Source of the DNA: Serratia marcescens subsp. marcescens ATCC 13880
GTDB lineage: Bacteria > Pseudomonadota > Gammaproteobacteria > Enterobacterales > Enterobacteriaceae
NCBI RefSeq assembly: GCF_017299535.1
Contig: NZ_CP071238.1
Span: 2,790,001-2,854,000 of the forward strand
Direction of reading: 5' to 3'
DNA: 64,000 nt
Below are positions 40,732 through 49,307 of the stretch, in pieces. A program made the translations under genes and the position numbers. Position 1 is the first letter of the stretch. Every line of letters begins with the position of its first letter. A model generated the notes under the pieces. The model ran no database searches. It was not told where the DNA came from and saw only the letters and a program-made list of their open reading frames with translations.

Positions 40732-42249
40732 ATGGCGCTCTATGCTGGCATAGACTGCGGTACGCAAGGCACGAAAGTCGTGATTGTCGACAGCACACAG
40801 GGCGTGATCCTCGGTGAGGGCAACGCCCCTCACCGTCTCATCAGCCAAGCCAATGGCCGGCGCGAACAGGAGGCCGACTGGTGGATTGAGGCGCTGGTCA
40901 TCGCTTTTCGCCAAGCCGTGACTAACGCCGGCGTTGATGCACGGGAGATTCATGCTCTGGGGGTCTCTGGCCAACAACATGGGTTTGTGCCGCTGGACGC
41001 AGACGGCAACGTGCTGCACAGCGTCAAGCTGTGGTGCGATACCGAAACCGCAGAGGAAAACGAACGGCTCCTGCAGCAGCTCGGCGGGGCCAACGGCTCG
41101 CTGGAAACACTCGGCCTGCGGATCGCCACCGGTTATACCGCGTCAAAAATCCTTTGGTTCAAGACACACCATCCGGCGCTCTGGGCAAAACTGCACACCG
41201 TGTTGTTGCCCCATGACTACTTGAATTTCTGGCTGACCGGGGAGCGCGTAGCGGAATATGGCGACGCTTCCGGCACCGGATTGTTCGATGTGCGCACCCG
41301 TCGTTGGAGCAAATCCGCGGTCGATCTCATCGACGACAGCGGCCGCCTGTGGCAGGCCCTGCCGCCGCTCAAAAGCGCGGAATGCTGCATCGGCACGGTG
41401 CGCTCCGCCGCCGCGGAAAAACTCGGCCTCGGCCCAACGGTGCGGGTATCGACCGGCGGCGGCGACAACATGATGGCGGCCATCGGTTCCGGCAACATCG
41501 AGGCCGGCACCCTCACCCTGAGCCTGGGCACCTCCGGCACGCTATTCGCCTGGTCTGCCGCCCCCGTCACGGCGGAATCGGACATGATTGCCGGCTTCTG
41601 CTCCAGCACCAATGGGTGGCTGCCATTGATTTGCACCATGAATGTCACCTCGGCCACCACTGCAGTACAAACGCTGCTGGACGAAGACCTTGCCGGCTTT
41701 AACGGTTTATTGGCGCAGGCCTCGCCCGGCGCAGGCGGTGTCGAGATGCTGCCGTTCTTCAATGGCGAACGCGTTCCGCCGTTGCCCCACGCGCGCGCCA
41801 GTCTGCATAACCTCGATAGCGACAATTTTACCCGCGCCAATCTCTGCCTGGCGGTGGTCGAAAGCGCCACCTATGGCCTGCGCTATGGCATCGAGCTGTT
41901 TCGCCGTCAGGGCATTGAAGCTCGCGAGATCCGCCTCACCGGCGGCGGCGCCCGCAGCGCCGCCTGGCGACAAATCGTCGCGGACGTGATGGGGTGCCCG
42001 GTAGTCTGTCTGAAAGCCAAAGAGACCGCCGCGCTGGGCGGCGCCATTCAGGCGATGTGGGCGACGACGTTGGCCGACGATCCGCAGCGGAACGCCGGCG
42101 CGTTGCTGGCCGAACTGTGCCGGCGTTTCGTTGCGCTGGATGAGACCACGCGCGCACGGCCGCATGCCGGCAGACAGGCGCAATACGAGACGCTTTATCA
42201 ACGGTACCTGCAACGCTTGCAGCAGACCTATCCGGAGGTGCAACTGTGA
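40732..42249 (+). CDS. xylB: Xylulokinase (FGGY family)
   Basis: This 505-residue sugar kinase phosphorylates D-xylulose to D-xylulose 5-phosphate. The ATG at 40732, preceded by GGAGTG, starts MALYAGIDCGTQGTK, the first FGGY phosphate loop. Conserved VSGQQHGFVPLD (about 77-88), STGGGDNMMAAIGSG (about 240-254) and RLTGGGARSAAWRQI (about 402-416) follow. It lies 4 bp after the dehydrogenase and overlaps the ABC ATPase start by four bases. It is not next to xylA, so this is a second, polyol-dedicated xylulokinase if a xylose operon exists elsewhere. Confidence 0.9.
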   Translation: MALYAGIDCGTQGTKVVIVDSTQGVILGEGNAPHRLISQANGRREQEADWWIEALVIAFRQAVTNAGVDAREIHALGVSGQQHGFVPLDADGNVLHSVKLWCDTETAEENERLLQQLGGANGSLETLGLRIATGYTASKILWFKTHHPALWAKLHTVLLPHDYLNFWLTGERVAEYGDASGTGLFDVRTRRWSKSAVDLIDDSGRLWQALPPLKSAECCIGTVRSAAAEKLGLGPTVRVSTGGGDNMMAAIGSGNIEAGTLTLSLGTSGTLFAWSAAPVTAESDMIAGFCSSTNGWLPLICTMNVTSATTAVQTLLDEDLAGFNGLLAQASPGAGGVEMLPFFNGERVPPLPHARASLHNLDSDNFTRANLCLAVVESATYGLRYGIELFRRQGIEAREIRLTGGGARSAAWRQIVADVMGCPVVCLKAKETAALGGAIQAMWATTLADDPQRNAGALLAELCRRFVALDETTRARPHAGRQAQYETLYQRYLQRLQQTYPEVQL

Positions 42250-43751
42250 CGCGAGATCCCCAGACGCAAGCGCCCGCCTACCTGCTGGAGGTCAGCGGCG
42301 TCAGGAAAGCTTTTGGCCCGGTCGTGGCCCTCAAGAATGCGGAGTTTTGCCTGCGGCGTGGCTCCATCCATGCCCTGTGCGGCGGCAACGGCGCGGGTAA
42401 ATCCACCTTTCTCAGCATTCTGATGGGCTTTATTCAACCCGATGGCGGCGACATTTTTATCAATGGCCAACGCTGTGAATTTCATCATCCCCGGGAAGCC
42501 CTCAACGCCGGCATCGCCATCGTGCAGCAGGAGCTGAGCGCGATCCCGGATCTGACGGTGGCCGAAAACATTTGGCTGGGCCGCGAGCCGAGACGCCTGG
42601 GGTTCGTCGACTTCGCGACGCTCAACCAGCGCACCACCAGCCTGCTCAAAGAACTCGATTTCAAGATCGACGCCCGAGAAAAAATGCGCAACCTGAGCGT
42701 CGCCGAGCAGCAACTGGTCGAGATCGCCAAAGCGCTGTCGCATGCCAATGCCGACATCATCATCATGGATGAACCCACCTCGGCGATTGGCGAGGAGGAT
42801 GCGCAAAAAATCTTTCAGACGCTTCAGCAACTGGCGGCGAAAGGTAAAGGCATTATTTACGTCTCTCACCGTTTGTCAGAGATATTCCAAATCGCGGACA
42901 GCTACACCATTTTCCGCGACGGCGCCTATATCCATGAAGGCTATATCGCTGACATTACCCGTGAGCAGCTGATCGAACACATTATCGGCGGCGAGTACGA
43001 CAGCGAGTTCGCCAAATTCAACCAGCCCGGCGAAGAGGTCTTGCTGGAGGTCAACGGCCTGTGTTGGCGCAGCAAGATAAAGGATATCAGCCTGCAACTG
43101 AAGCACGGTGAGATCCTGGGCATCTACGGCCTGGTGGGATCGGGCCGCAGCGAGTTTCTCGATCTTATCTTCGGCATTCAGCATGCAGACAGCGGCACGA
43201 TCCGCTTGGGCGACAAGACGCTTAACCGCCATTCCCCGCGAGAGGCCATCGACAGCGGCATTGCCTACGTGACGGAAGATCGCAAGGAAACCGGCCTGGT
43301 GCTGTGCCGTTCCGTCAGTGAAAACATCAATATCGCCTCTTTTGCCGGCATCAGCCGAATGGGGTTCGTCAGCGAAAAACGGGAGCAAGCGCGAACCCGC
43401 GACATGATCCAGCGCTTCAACGTTAAAACCCACGATGGCGAACAGCCCGTGGGCAACCTGAGCGGCGGCAATCAGCAAAAAGTGGTGCTGGGCCGCTGGG
43501 CGCTGCTGGATCCGGAGGTGTTGTTGCTCGACGAGCCGACGCGCGGCATCGACGTCGGCGCCAAGAAAGAGATCTACCGATTTATGTCGGAGTTCGCCTT
43601 GCAAAACAAGGGGATCATCATGGTTTCCTCCGAGCTTTCGGAAATTATCGGCATGAGCGATCGCATATTGGTATTTCGTGACGGGCAGTTGGCCGGCGAG
43701 CTTTCGGCGGCCGATGCGAGCCAGGCAGCACTGATGAAACTTGCGGTTTAA
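42246..43751 (+). CDS. Sugar ABC importer ATP-binding protein (RbsA/XylG type)
   Basis: This is the 501-residue ATPase of a carbohydrate ABC importer, with two fused nucleotide-binding domains as in RbsA, MglA and XylG. The first domain has Walker A GGNGAGKST (46-54), the signature-like NLSVAEQQ and Walker B IIIMDEPTSA. The second has a degenerate Walker A (GLVGSGRSE), an intact NLSGGNQQKV and LLLDEPTRGID. It begins with GTG at 42246, inside the xylB stop (GTGA overlap), implying translational coupling. Confidence 0.93.
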   Translation: MTRDPQTQAPAYLLEVSGVRKAFGPVVALKNAEFCLRRGSIHALCGGNGAGKSTFLSILMGFIQPDGGDIFINGQRCEFHHPREALNAGIAIVQQELSAIPDLTVAENIWLGREPRRLGFVDFATLNQRTTSLLKELDFKIDAREKMRNLSVAEQQLVEIAKALSHANADIIIMDEPTSAIGEEDAQKIFQTLQQLAAKGKGIIYVSHRLSEIFQIADSYTIFRDGAYIHEGYIADITREQLIEHIIGGEYDSEFAKFNQPGEEVLLEVNGLCWRSKIKDISLQLKHGEILGIYGLVGSGRSEFLDLIFGIQHADSGTIRLGDKTLNRHSPREAIDSGIAYVTEDRKETGLVLCRSVSENINIASFAGISRMGFVSEKREQARTRDMIQRFNVKTHDGEQPVGNLSGGNQQKVVLGRWALLDPEVLLLDEPTRGIDVGAKKEIYRFMSEFALQNKGIIMVSSELSEIIGMSDRILVFRDGQLAGELSAADASQAALMKLAV

Positions 43752-43767
43752 CAGAGAGAGAAAAAAA

Positions 43768-44805
43768 ATGAGCAGCGCCCACTCCTTATCACCAGGAATT
43801 TCATTTTTCACCCGCAATAAACGCCGTATGCACAAATACGGCATTATCATCGCCTTTTTCGCGCTGTGCCTGATCGTGGCGCTGATTGGCGAATATCAGG
43901 TCGCCCAGGGGGCCTGGAGCAGCAATTATTTTCTCAGCAATGAAAACACCCTGATCGTCCTGCGCCAGGTCTCGATCAACGGTATTCTGGCGATCGGCAT
44001 GACCTTCGTCATCATTACGGCCGGCGTCGATCTCTCCGTGGGCTCGGTGCTGGCGTTAAGCGGGATCGTCGCAGCCCGTTTCGCCACCAACAACAGCGGA
44101 TTGGCTATCGGCGACACCGCGACCGCCGTCATGGCGCCGCTGATCGTGGCGCTGGGCATCGGCATCGTCTGCGGCCTGGTGAACGGCACCGTGTTGGCTC
44201 GTTACCGGTTGCAGCCGTTTATCGTCACCATGGGCATGCTCTCCGCGGCGCGCGGGTTAACCATGTTGACCACCAACGGCAATCCGGTATCGCAATTGAA
44301 CAGCGATTTCCGCTGGTTAGGCAATGGCTATGTCGGCGGCGTTCCGGTGCCCGTCATCATCTTCATCGTGCTGTTCGCCCTCGCCTGGCTGGTGCTGAAT
44401 AAAACCCTCTTCGGGCGTTACATCTACGCCGTCGGCGGCAACCCGAAAAGCGCGCGTACCTCGGGGATTAACGTCACCCGCATCAAAATACTGGTGTATA
44501 CGCTGTGCGGCGCGCTGGCCGGCATCGCCGGCCTGATCCTTACGGCGCGCACCGGTTCGGCGCAGACCAACGCTGGCGCAGGGTATGAGCTGGACGCCAT
44601 CGCGGCGGTGGTGATCGGCGGCACCAGCATGGCCGGCGGCGTCGGTACGCTGGTCGGCACTTTCTTCGGCGTGCTGATTATCGGGGTGATGAATAACGGC
44701 CTCGATCTGCTCGGCGTGCAATCGTATTACCAACAAATTATCAAAGGCGCATTGATCGTTCTTGCCGTATTGCTCGACCCATCGCGTAAGCAACAGCGCG
44801 ATTAA
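43768..44805 (+). CDS. Sugar ABC importer permease (RbsC type)
   Basis: This 345-residue inner-membrane permease belongs to the BPD_transp_2 family, with about eight to ten hydrophobic helices and the family ITAGVDLSVGSVLALSGI and GTSMAGGVGTLVGTFFG blocks. The ATG at 43768 follows AGAGAGAG; an upstream frame start at 43741 would overlap the ATPase gene. It should form a homodimer with the preceding ATPase and take substrate from the following binding protein. Confidence 0.93.
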   Translation: MSSAHSLSPGISFFTRNKRRMHKYGIIIAFFALCLIVALIGEYQVAQGAWSSNYFLSNENTLIVLRQVSINGILAIGMTFVIITAGVDLSVGSVLALSGIVAARFATNNSGLAIGDTATAVMAPLIVALGIGIVCGLVNGTVLARYRLQPFIVTMGMLSAARGLTMLTTNGNPVSQLNSDFRWLGNGYVGGVPVPVIIFIVLFALAWLVLNKTLFGRYIYAVGGNPKSARTSGINVTRIKILVYTLCGALAGIAGLILTARTGSAQTNAGAGYELDAIAAVVIGGTSMAGGVGTLVGTFFGVLIIGVMNNGLDLLGVQSYYQQIIKGALIVLAVLLDPSRKQQRD

Positions 44806-44838
44806 TAACATCAGACCCAACTCTACCAGGAGAAAACC

Positions 44839-45846
44839 ATGAATAAGACCAAGATAGCGTTGTTTGCCTCTGCCATGATGCTCGGTAGCCTGTCGGCGGC
44901 TCAGGCCGCCCCGGTAAAAATCGCGGTATTGATGTACGGCAACAAAGCCGAGTTCGTGCAATTGATGGAAAGGTTCGGCAAGGAACACCCGGCGGTGAAA
45001 AGCGGCGAAGCCGTACTGACTTTCTACGATGGGCGTTATGATGCATCGGTGCAAAACGATCAGGCCGCCACCGCTATCCAGACGCGCGCCGATGCCATTA
45101 TCGTCAACCCGATGGATTTTGAGGCCAATATCGATATCGTCACCAATGCCAACGAAGCCAAAATCCCGGTGGTGGTCACCAACGCGCGCCTGAACACGGA
45201 CGCGATGACGTCTGAAGTGGTGTCTAATGACGAGTTGGGCGGGTATCTGGAAGCCAAAGCCGTCCTGGACAAACTCGACTGCAAGAACCGGAAGGTGAAC
45301 GTGGTGATTATCGAAGGCCCGAAAGGCGGCAGCGGCGAGATCCAGCGCGGCAAAGGCAATGATAAAGCGATTGCCGAGTGCGGCGCCGGCCAGGTCACGG
45401 TACTTGAGCGCAAAACGGCCAACTGGTCACGCGCGGAAGCGCAGCCGCTGATGGAAAACTGGCTGCAGAAACACCGGGGTAAAATCAACGGCGTGATTGG
45501 CCAGAACGACGAGATGGCGCTGGGCGCTATCGAAGCGATCAAAGGCGCCGGCCTGAATGTGAAGGACTTCGCGATTGCCGGCGTTGACGGCGTCTCTGAC
45601 GCGATTCATGCGGTGCAGGCCGGTGAAATGGTCTCTATTCTGCAAGATGCCAAAGGCCAGATGCAGGGTTCCATCGACGTCGCGCTGCGCGCCGTGAAAG
45701 GTGAAAGCTATCAACCGCAGTCGGACATCTGGAAGCAGTACGCCAAGGATCTGAAATGGGAGGGCGGCACGCAGAAGCATTACTACATTCCGTGGACCGT
45801 CGTTACCGCAGAGAACGCCCAATCGCTGTTGGACGCCCGTAAATAA
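44839..45846 (+). CDS. Periplasmic sugar/polyol-binding protein
   Basis: The 335-residue protein has a signal peptide (MNKTKIALFASAMMLGSLSAAQA, cleavage after residue 23) and a Peripla_BP_4 (RbsB-like) ligand-binding domain: two lobes with ADAIIVNPMDFEAN in lobe one and GVIGQNDEMALGAIEAI and AIAGVDG in lobe two. It ends the polyol operon, and the neighbouring enzymes suggest xylitol, D-arabitol or D-lyxose as ligand. AGGAG at 44827-44831 precedes the ATG. Confidence 0.92.
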   Translation: MNKTKIALFASAMMLGSLSAAQAAPVKIAVLMYGNKAEFVQLMERFGKEHPAVKSGEAVLTFYDGRYDASVQNDQAATAIQTRADAIIVNPMDFEANIDIVTNANEAKIPVVVTNARLNTDAMTSEVVSNDELGGYLEAKAVLDKLDCKNRKVNVVIIEGPKGGSGEIQRGKGNDKAIAECGAGQVTVLERKTANWSRAEAQPLMENWLQKHRGKINGVIGQNDEMALGAIEAIKGAGLNVKDFAIAGVDGVSDAIHAVQAGEMVSILQDAKGQMQGSIDVALRAVKGESYQPQSDIWKQYAKDLKWEGGTQKHYYIPWTVVTAENAQSLLDARK

Positions 45847-45898
45847 TTCCCCCGCCCCCTGCCTTCAGGGGGCCCCGCAGGGGCGCTTGCCTGCGAAC

Positions 45899-45927
45899 AA
45901 AAAAAAGCCAGCACGGAGTGGCTGGCT
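45899..45927 (-). terminator. Terminator after the TetR gene
   Basis: AGCCAGC (45906-45912) pairs with GCTGGCT (45921-45927); the A run just left of it gives a U tract on the minus strand. It also ends the facing polyol operon region; a second hairpin (CCCCCTG/CAGGGGG, about 45856-45872) lies closer to that operon. Confidence 0.65.
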
Positions 45928-45987
45928 AAAAAGTTCTTCGAGGGAATATCTTATGCGATAAACATACGCCTTTCACTGCGGGCTTTA

Positions 45988-46551
45988 CTAGCTATCAGTG
46001 CGATAGGCACCCTCAGTTAAAATCAACGCCTGCATATCGGTGAACATCGTTTCCCATTCCGCCTGATCGATATCCATCAAACCAAAGTAACGCAGCATAA
46101 AGGCGCCTTCGGTGGCGAGAAACGCCAGGCGCGCGCGCTTGCCTCCTTCCGTCGTCAAATCCAAACCGGCGATGCGGCTGCGATACCATTCGCGCGTGCT
46201 CGCCAGATGCTCCGGCGTTTGAATCAGCGTCGCCATCAGCCCGGCAGCCTTGGCGCTGGCGGTCTGATCCGAGCTTTGCGTCGCCAGCATATGCGCGCGC
46301 ACGCCGGTCTGCGGCGAAGGATCGTCACCGGCGATAGCGGCGAACAGCGTCTCGTAGGCACTGCCCCAGCGATCGAACATGGCGTCAATCAGGGCGTCTT
46401 TGCTGCCGAAACAGTACTGCACCCCGCCCTTGGAGATCCCCATCGCTTTGGCGACGGCGTCGATGGTCAAGCCGGCGGCGCCCTGGGTGGCGACGATCTC
46501 TTCGGCGGTGTCCAAAACCTTGTCGCGATCGATGCTGCGTTGACGTCCCAT
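45988..46551 (-). CDS. TetR-family regulator, divergent to an MFS pump
   Basis: The 187-residue protein has a TetR helix-turn-helix at the N-terminus (DRDKVLDTAEEIVATQGAAG then LTIDAVAKAMGISKGGVQYCF, about 5-45) and a helical ligand-binding domain. It is divergent from an SmvA-like efflux gene, 127 bp between starts, like the SmvR-SmvA pair of other enterobacteria. A short ATACG-AA-CGTAT palindrome (46571-46582) lies just upstream of its start and could be its operator. Confidence 0.9.
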   Translation of the reverse strand: MGRQRSIDRDKVLDTAEEIVATQGAAGLTIDAVAKAMGISKGGVQYCFGSKDALIDAMFDRWGSAYETLFAAIAGDDPSPQTGVRAHMLATQSSDQTASAKAAGLMATLIQTPEHLASTREWYRSRIAGLDLTTEGGKRARLAFLATEGAFMLRYFGLMDIDQAEWETMFTDMQALILTEGAYRTDS

Positions 46552-46570
46552 TAAGAAACCCTTCTTTTCA

Positions 46571-46582
46571 ATACGAACGTAT
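46571..46582. promoter_or_regulatory. Candidate TetR operator
   Basis: ATACG-AA-CGTAT is a perfect 5-bp palindrome with a 2-bp centre, 20 bp upstream of the TetR gene start, in the divergent promoter shared with the efflux gene. Short, so moderate support only. Confidence 0.4.
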
Positions 46583-46678
46583 GGATATATATTATCGCCA
46601 GTATACCACCCGGCATCGCCGGAGGGTTACCACAATGGCGGCGCCTTCGCGCCGCCCACGTTAACTGGATTATGACTT

Positions 46679-48151
46679 ATGTACGCCAAGAACCGCTGGT
46701 TAATCCTGACAATGGTCGCCAGCGCCCTGTTCCTGATCGTCATCGATATGACGGTGTTATATACCGCCCTGCCGCGTTTAACCCAGGCGCTGGATGCCAG
46801 CGCCTCGCAAAAACTCTGGATCGTCAACGCCTACCCATTGGTGGTGGCCGGTCTGTTGCCTGGCGCCGGCATGCTGAGCGATCGCATCGGCCATAAACGG
46901 CTGTTTCTCGCCGGGCTGCCGGTGTTTGCCGTCGCGTCGCTGTGCGCCGCTTTCTCGCCTACCGCCGAGTGGCTGATCGCCGCGCGGGTATTCCTCGCCG
47001 TTGGCGCGGCAATGATGATGCCCGCCACGCTGTCCATCGTACGCCACGTCTTTACCGACGAACGCGAACGCGCGCTGGCGATCGGCATCTGGGCGTCGGT
47101 GGCCTCCGGCGGCGCGGCCATCGGCCCGGTGGTCGGCGGCCTGCTGTTGGAGTATTTCTGGTGGGGCTCGGTGTTCCTGATCAATGTGCCGGTGGTGTTG
47201 CTGGTCTGGCCGCTGGCATGGAAACTGATCCCGCGCTGCGGCGGCGATAACCCGCGCCCCGCCGATATCATCGGCTCGGTGCAGATCATGATAGGCCTGG
47301 TCGGCGCTATCTATGCGCTGAAGGAATTGAGCAAGCCGGCGCCTGACGTCAGCGCCTTGCTCGCAGCGGCCCTGATCGGCATCCTGTTCCTGGCGCTGTT
47401 CGTGCGTCGTCAGCAGCGCAGCGCCTACCCGATGATCGATTTCTCCCTGTTCCGCAACCGGTTGTTCGCCGGCGGCATCGGCGTGGCATTGCTGTCGATG
47501 GTGGCGCTGATCGGCGTCGAGCTGGTGCTCAGCCAACGCTTGCAACTGGTGCTCGGCCTCAGTCCGCTGCAGGCAGCGCTGTTCATCTTGCCGATCCCGC
47601 TGGCCTCGGCGCTGGCGGGGCCAATGGCCGGTTTGCTGCTGCCGCGCTACGGTGAGCGCAGCATCATTCTCGGCGGTTTCGCCCTGACCGCCTTCGGCAT
47701 CGCCGGCCTCGCCCTGTTCTATCAGAGCGGCATAGCGCCGCAGCTGGCGAGCCTGGCGTTGGTGGGCTTCGGCCTCGGCGGCGTGATCACCGCCGCTTCC
47801 ACCGCCATCATGTTGAACGCGCCGGAGGAGAAATCCGGCATGGCGGCATCTATCGAAGACGTCTCCTACGAGCTGGGCGGCGTGCTGGGCGTGACGTTGC
47901 TCGGCGGGCTGATGACGGCGGTCTACAGTCACAGCCTGGCGCTGCCGGCGGCGCTGCCGGTCAGCGATTTAGCCTACGACAGCATCGACGAAGCGTTGCG
48001 CCTGGCGGCAGGAATGGCGGCCGATCGCGCGCAGCAGTTGACGCAGCTGGCGCGTCTGGCCTTTGATCGCGCCTTTATTTCGGTACTGATCGCCGCCGCG
48101 CTGTTAATGGCGCTGGGCGCAGGTGTGGTAAAACTGGCGCTGCGCAAGTAA
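46679..48151 (+). CDS. MFS efflux pump, DHA2/SmvA-like
   Basis: This 490-residue inner-membrane transporter has about 14 hydrophobic helices, the size and topology of the DHA2 (14-spanner) drug:H+ antiporters. It shares IDMTVLYTALPRL in helix 1 (motif D1), GMLSDRIGHKRLFLAG (motif A, about 62-77), SGGAAIGPVVGGLLLE (motif C, about 142-157) and WWGSVFLINVPVVL with Salmonella SmvA, which exports cationic biocides such as methyl viologen and acriflavine. Regulation by the divergent TetR gene is likely. The exact substrates are inference. Confidence 0.88.
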   Translation: MYAKNRWLILTMVASALFLIVIDMTVLYTALPRLTQALDASASQKLWIVNAYPLVVAGLLPGAGMLSDRIGHKRLFLAGLPVFAVASLCAAFSPTAEWLIAARVFLAVGAAMMMPATLSIVRHVFTDERERALAIGIWASVASGGAAIGPVVGGLLLEYFWWGSVFLINVPVVLLVWPLAWKLIPRCGGDNPRPADIIGSVQIMIGLVGAIYALKELSKPAPDVSALLAAALIGILFLALFVRRQQRSAYPMIDFSLFRNRLFAGGIGVALLSMVALIGVELVLSQRLQLVLGLSPLQAALFILPIPLASALAGPMAGLLLPRYGERSIILGGFALTAFGIAGLALFYQSGIAPQLASLALVGFGLGGVITAASTAIMLNAPEEKSGMAASIEDVSYELGGVLGVTLLGGLMTAVYSHSLALPAALPVSDLAYDSIDEALRLAAGMAADRAQQLTQLARLAFDRAFISVLIAAALLMALGAGVVKLALRK

Positions 48152-48351
48152 CCGAGAAAAGCGACTTTTTTCGCCCGCGGAACCTGCGTAAACTGATTCG
48201 GCAATTTGCTCGACGGATTTATCGTCATCGGTTTGAGCGATGGCAATAATGCCTGTTATCGTATTTAACCCTGCGATAAATCCGGTTACTGTAACAGCTA
48301 TGGAAATTGATTCTGTCTACTATCGGAACAAATAATCAGGAGAAGATTATT

Positions 48352-48843
48352 ATGGCAACGGCAAAGAAAGCAGCGAAAACCCATATCGGCCTTGACAGTA
48401 AACAATCAGCAAAACTCGCCGAAGCGTTGAATGCGCTGTTGGCAAACTATCAGGTGCTGTATATGAACGTGCGCGGCTATCATTGGAACATTACCGGCCC
48501 GCAGTTCTTTGAACTGCACGCGAAATTCGAAGAGACATATAACGATCTGCTGACCAAGGTGGATGAGCTGGCGGAACGTATTCTGACGTTGGGCTCGCAG
48601 CCGCGTCACGCTTTCAGCGATTATCTGAAAACCGCCGACATCAAGGAACACACCAACGTGACCGATGATAAGGGTACGCTGCGCGGCCTGTTGGAAGGGT
48701 ATTCAATCTTGCTGCAACAGCAGCGTGAGCTGCTGACGGTGGCGGCAGACGCCGGCGACGAAGGCACCGCGTCGTTGATGAGCGATTACATCAAAGAGCA
48801 GGAAAAACAGGTCTGGATGCTCAACGCCTATTTGGGCAAATAA
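48352..48843 (+). CDS. Dps-family ferritin-like protein
   Basis: This 163-residue protein is a miniferritin expected to form a 12-mer that oxidises iron with peroxide and may protect DNA. The inter-subunit ferroxidase ligands H44 (YHWNITG), H56, D71 and E75 have the exact Dps spacing. The Lys-rich N-terminus (MATAKKAAKTH) could bind DNA. It is only distantly similar to canonical E. coli Dps and looks closer to the Dps-like paralogues of other bacteria. The ATG at 48352 follows AGGAGAAG; an upstream frame start at 48307 lacks a ribosome site. Confidence 0.92.
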   Translation: MATAKKAAKTHIGLDSKQSAKLAEALNALLANYQVLYMNVRGYHWNITGPQFFELHAKFEETYNDLLTKVDELAERILTLGSQPRHAFSDYLKTADIKEHTNVTDDKGTLRGLLEGYSILLQQQRELLTVAADAGDEGTASLMSDYIKEQEKQVWMLNAYLGK

Positions 48844-48858
48844 CTCAGACGCCATAAC

Positions 48859-48884
48859 AAAACAGTCCCTCACGGGACTGTTTT
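48859..48884. terminator. Terminator between the Dps-like gene and yciY
   Basis: AAAACAGTCCC (48859-48869) pairs with GGGACTGTTTT (48874-48884), an 11-bp stem with U-rich ends on both strands, between convergent genes. Confidence 0.85.
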
Positions 48885-48888
48885 CGTT

Positions 48889-49065
48889 TTACCACTCGCA
48901 GGATACCGCAAACAGCAGCGCGCGCCGATGCTGATCGTCCAGGCGCCGCCGCACCCGGATAATATGGCGATTGCTGCACGACTGGCGTTCCAGCCAGCGA
49001 TGCCGCCGACGTTGGCTCTGCCGCAACATGCGCCAGCGGCCCACTTCATTTCTACTGCGTCTCAT
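48889..49065 (-). CDS. yciY: Small protein YciY
   Basis: The 58-residue product starts MRRSRNEVGRWRMLRQSQRR, close to E. coli YciY (57 residues, MKRSRTEVGRWRMQRQ), and keeps the basic, Trp/Arg-rich composition and the LLFAV ending. The start at 49065 was chosen for this match; a longer frame to 49104 adds 13 unrelated residues. It is divergent from clsA, as in E. coli. Function unknown. Confidence 0.85.
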   Translation of the reverse strand: MRRSRNEVGRWRMLRQSQRRRHRWLERQSCSNRHIIRVRRRLDDQHRRALLFAVSCEW

Positions 49066-49307
49066 AATTCCGTCACTCGTTCGTCTAATGCCAACCGCGG
49101 GCATTATAGCCCTTTCCGCCCGCGATCCAAGCCGCCGTTATCGGCGGCACAGCGAACGCCACGCGGGCAAAAGCCGCCCTTTCAATTTCGGCAAGTGCCT
49201 TAACTTCATCATATTTATGTAACATAAGCGCCGATAAAAGGTTTCGCCTTGCCCGATCTGTGCGTACACTCATCATTGGTGGTTTGCGAACGGGATTTTT
49301 CGCCTTT

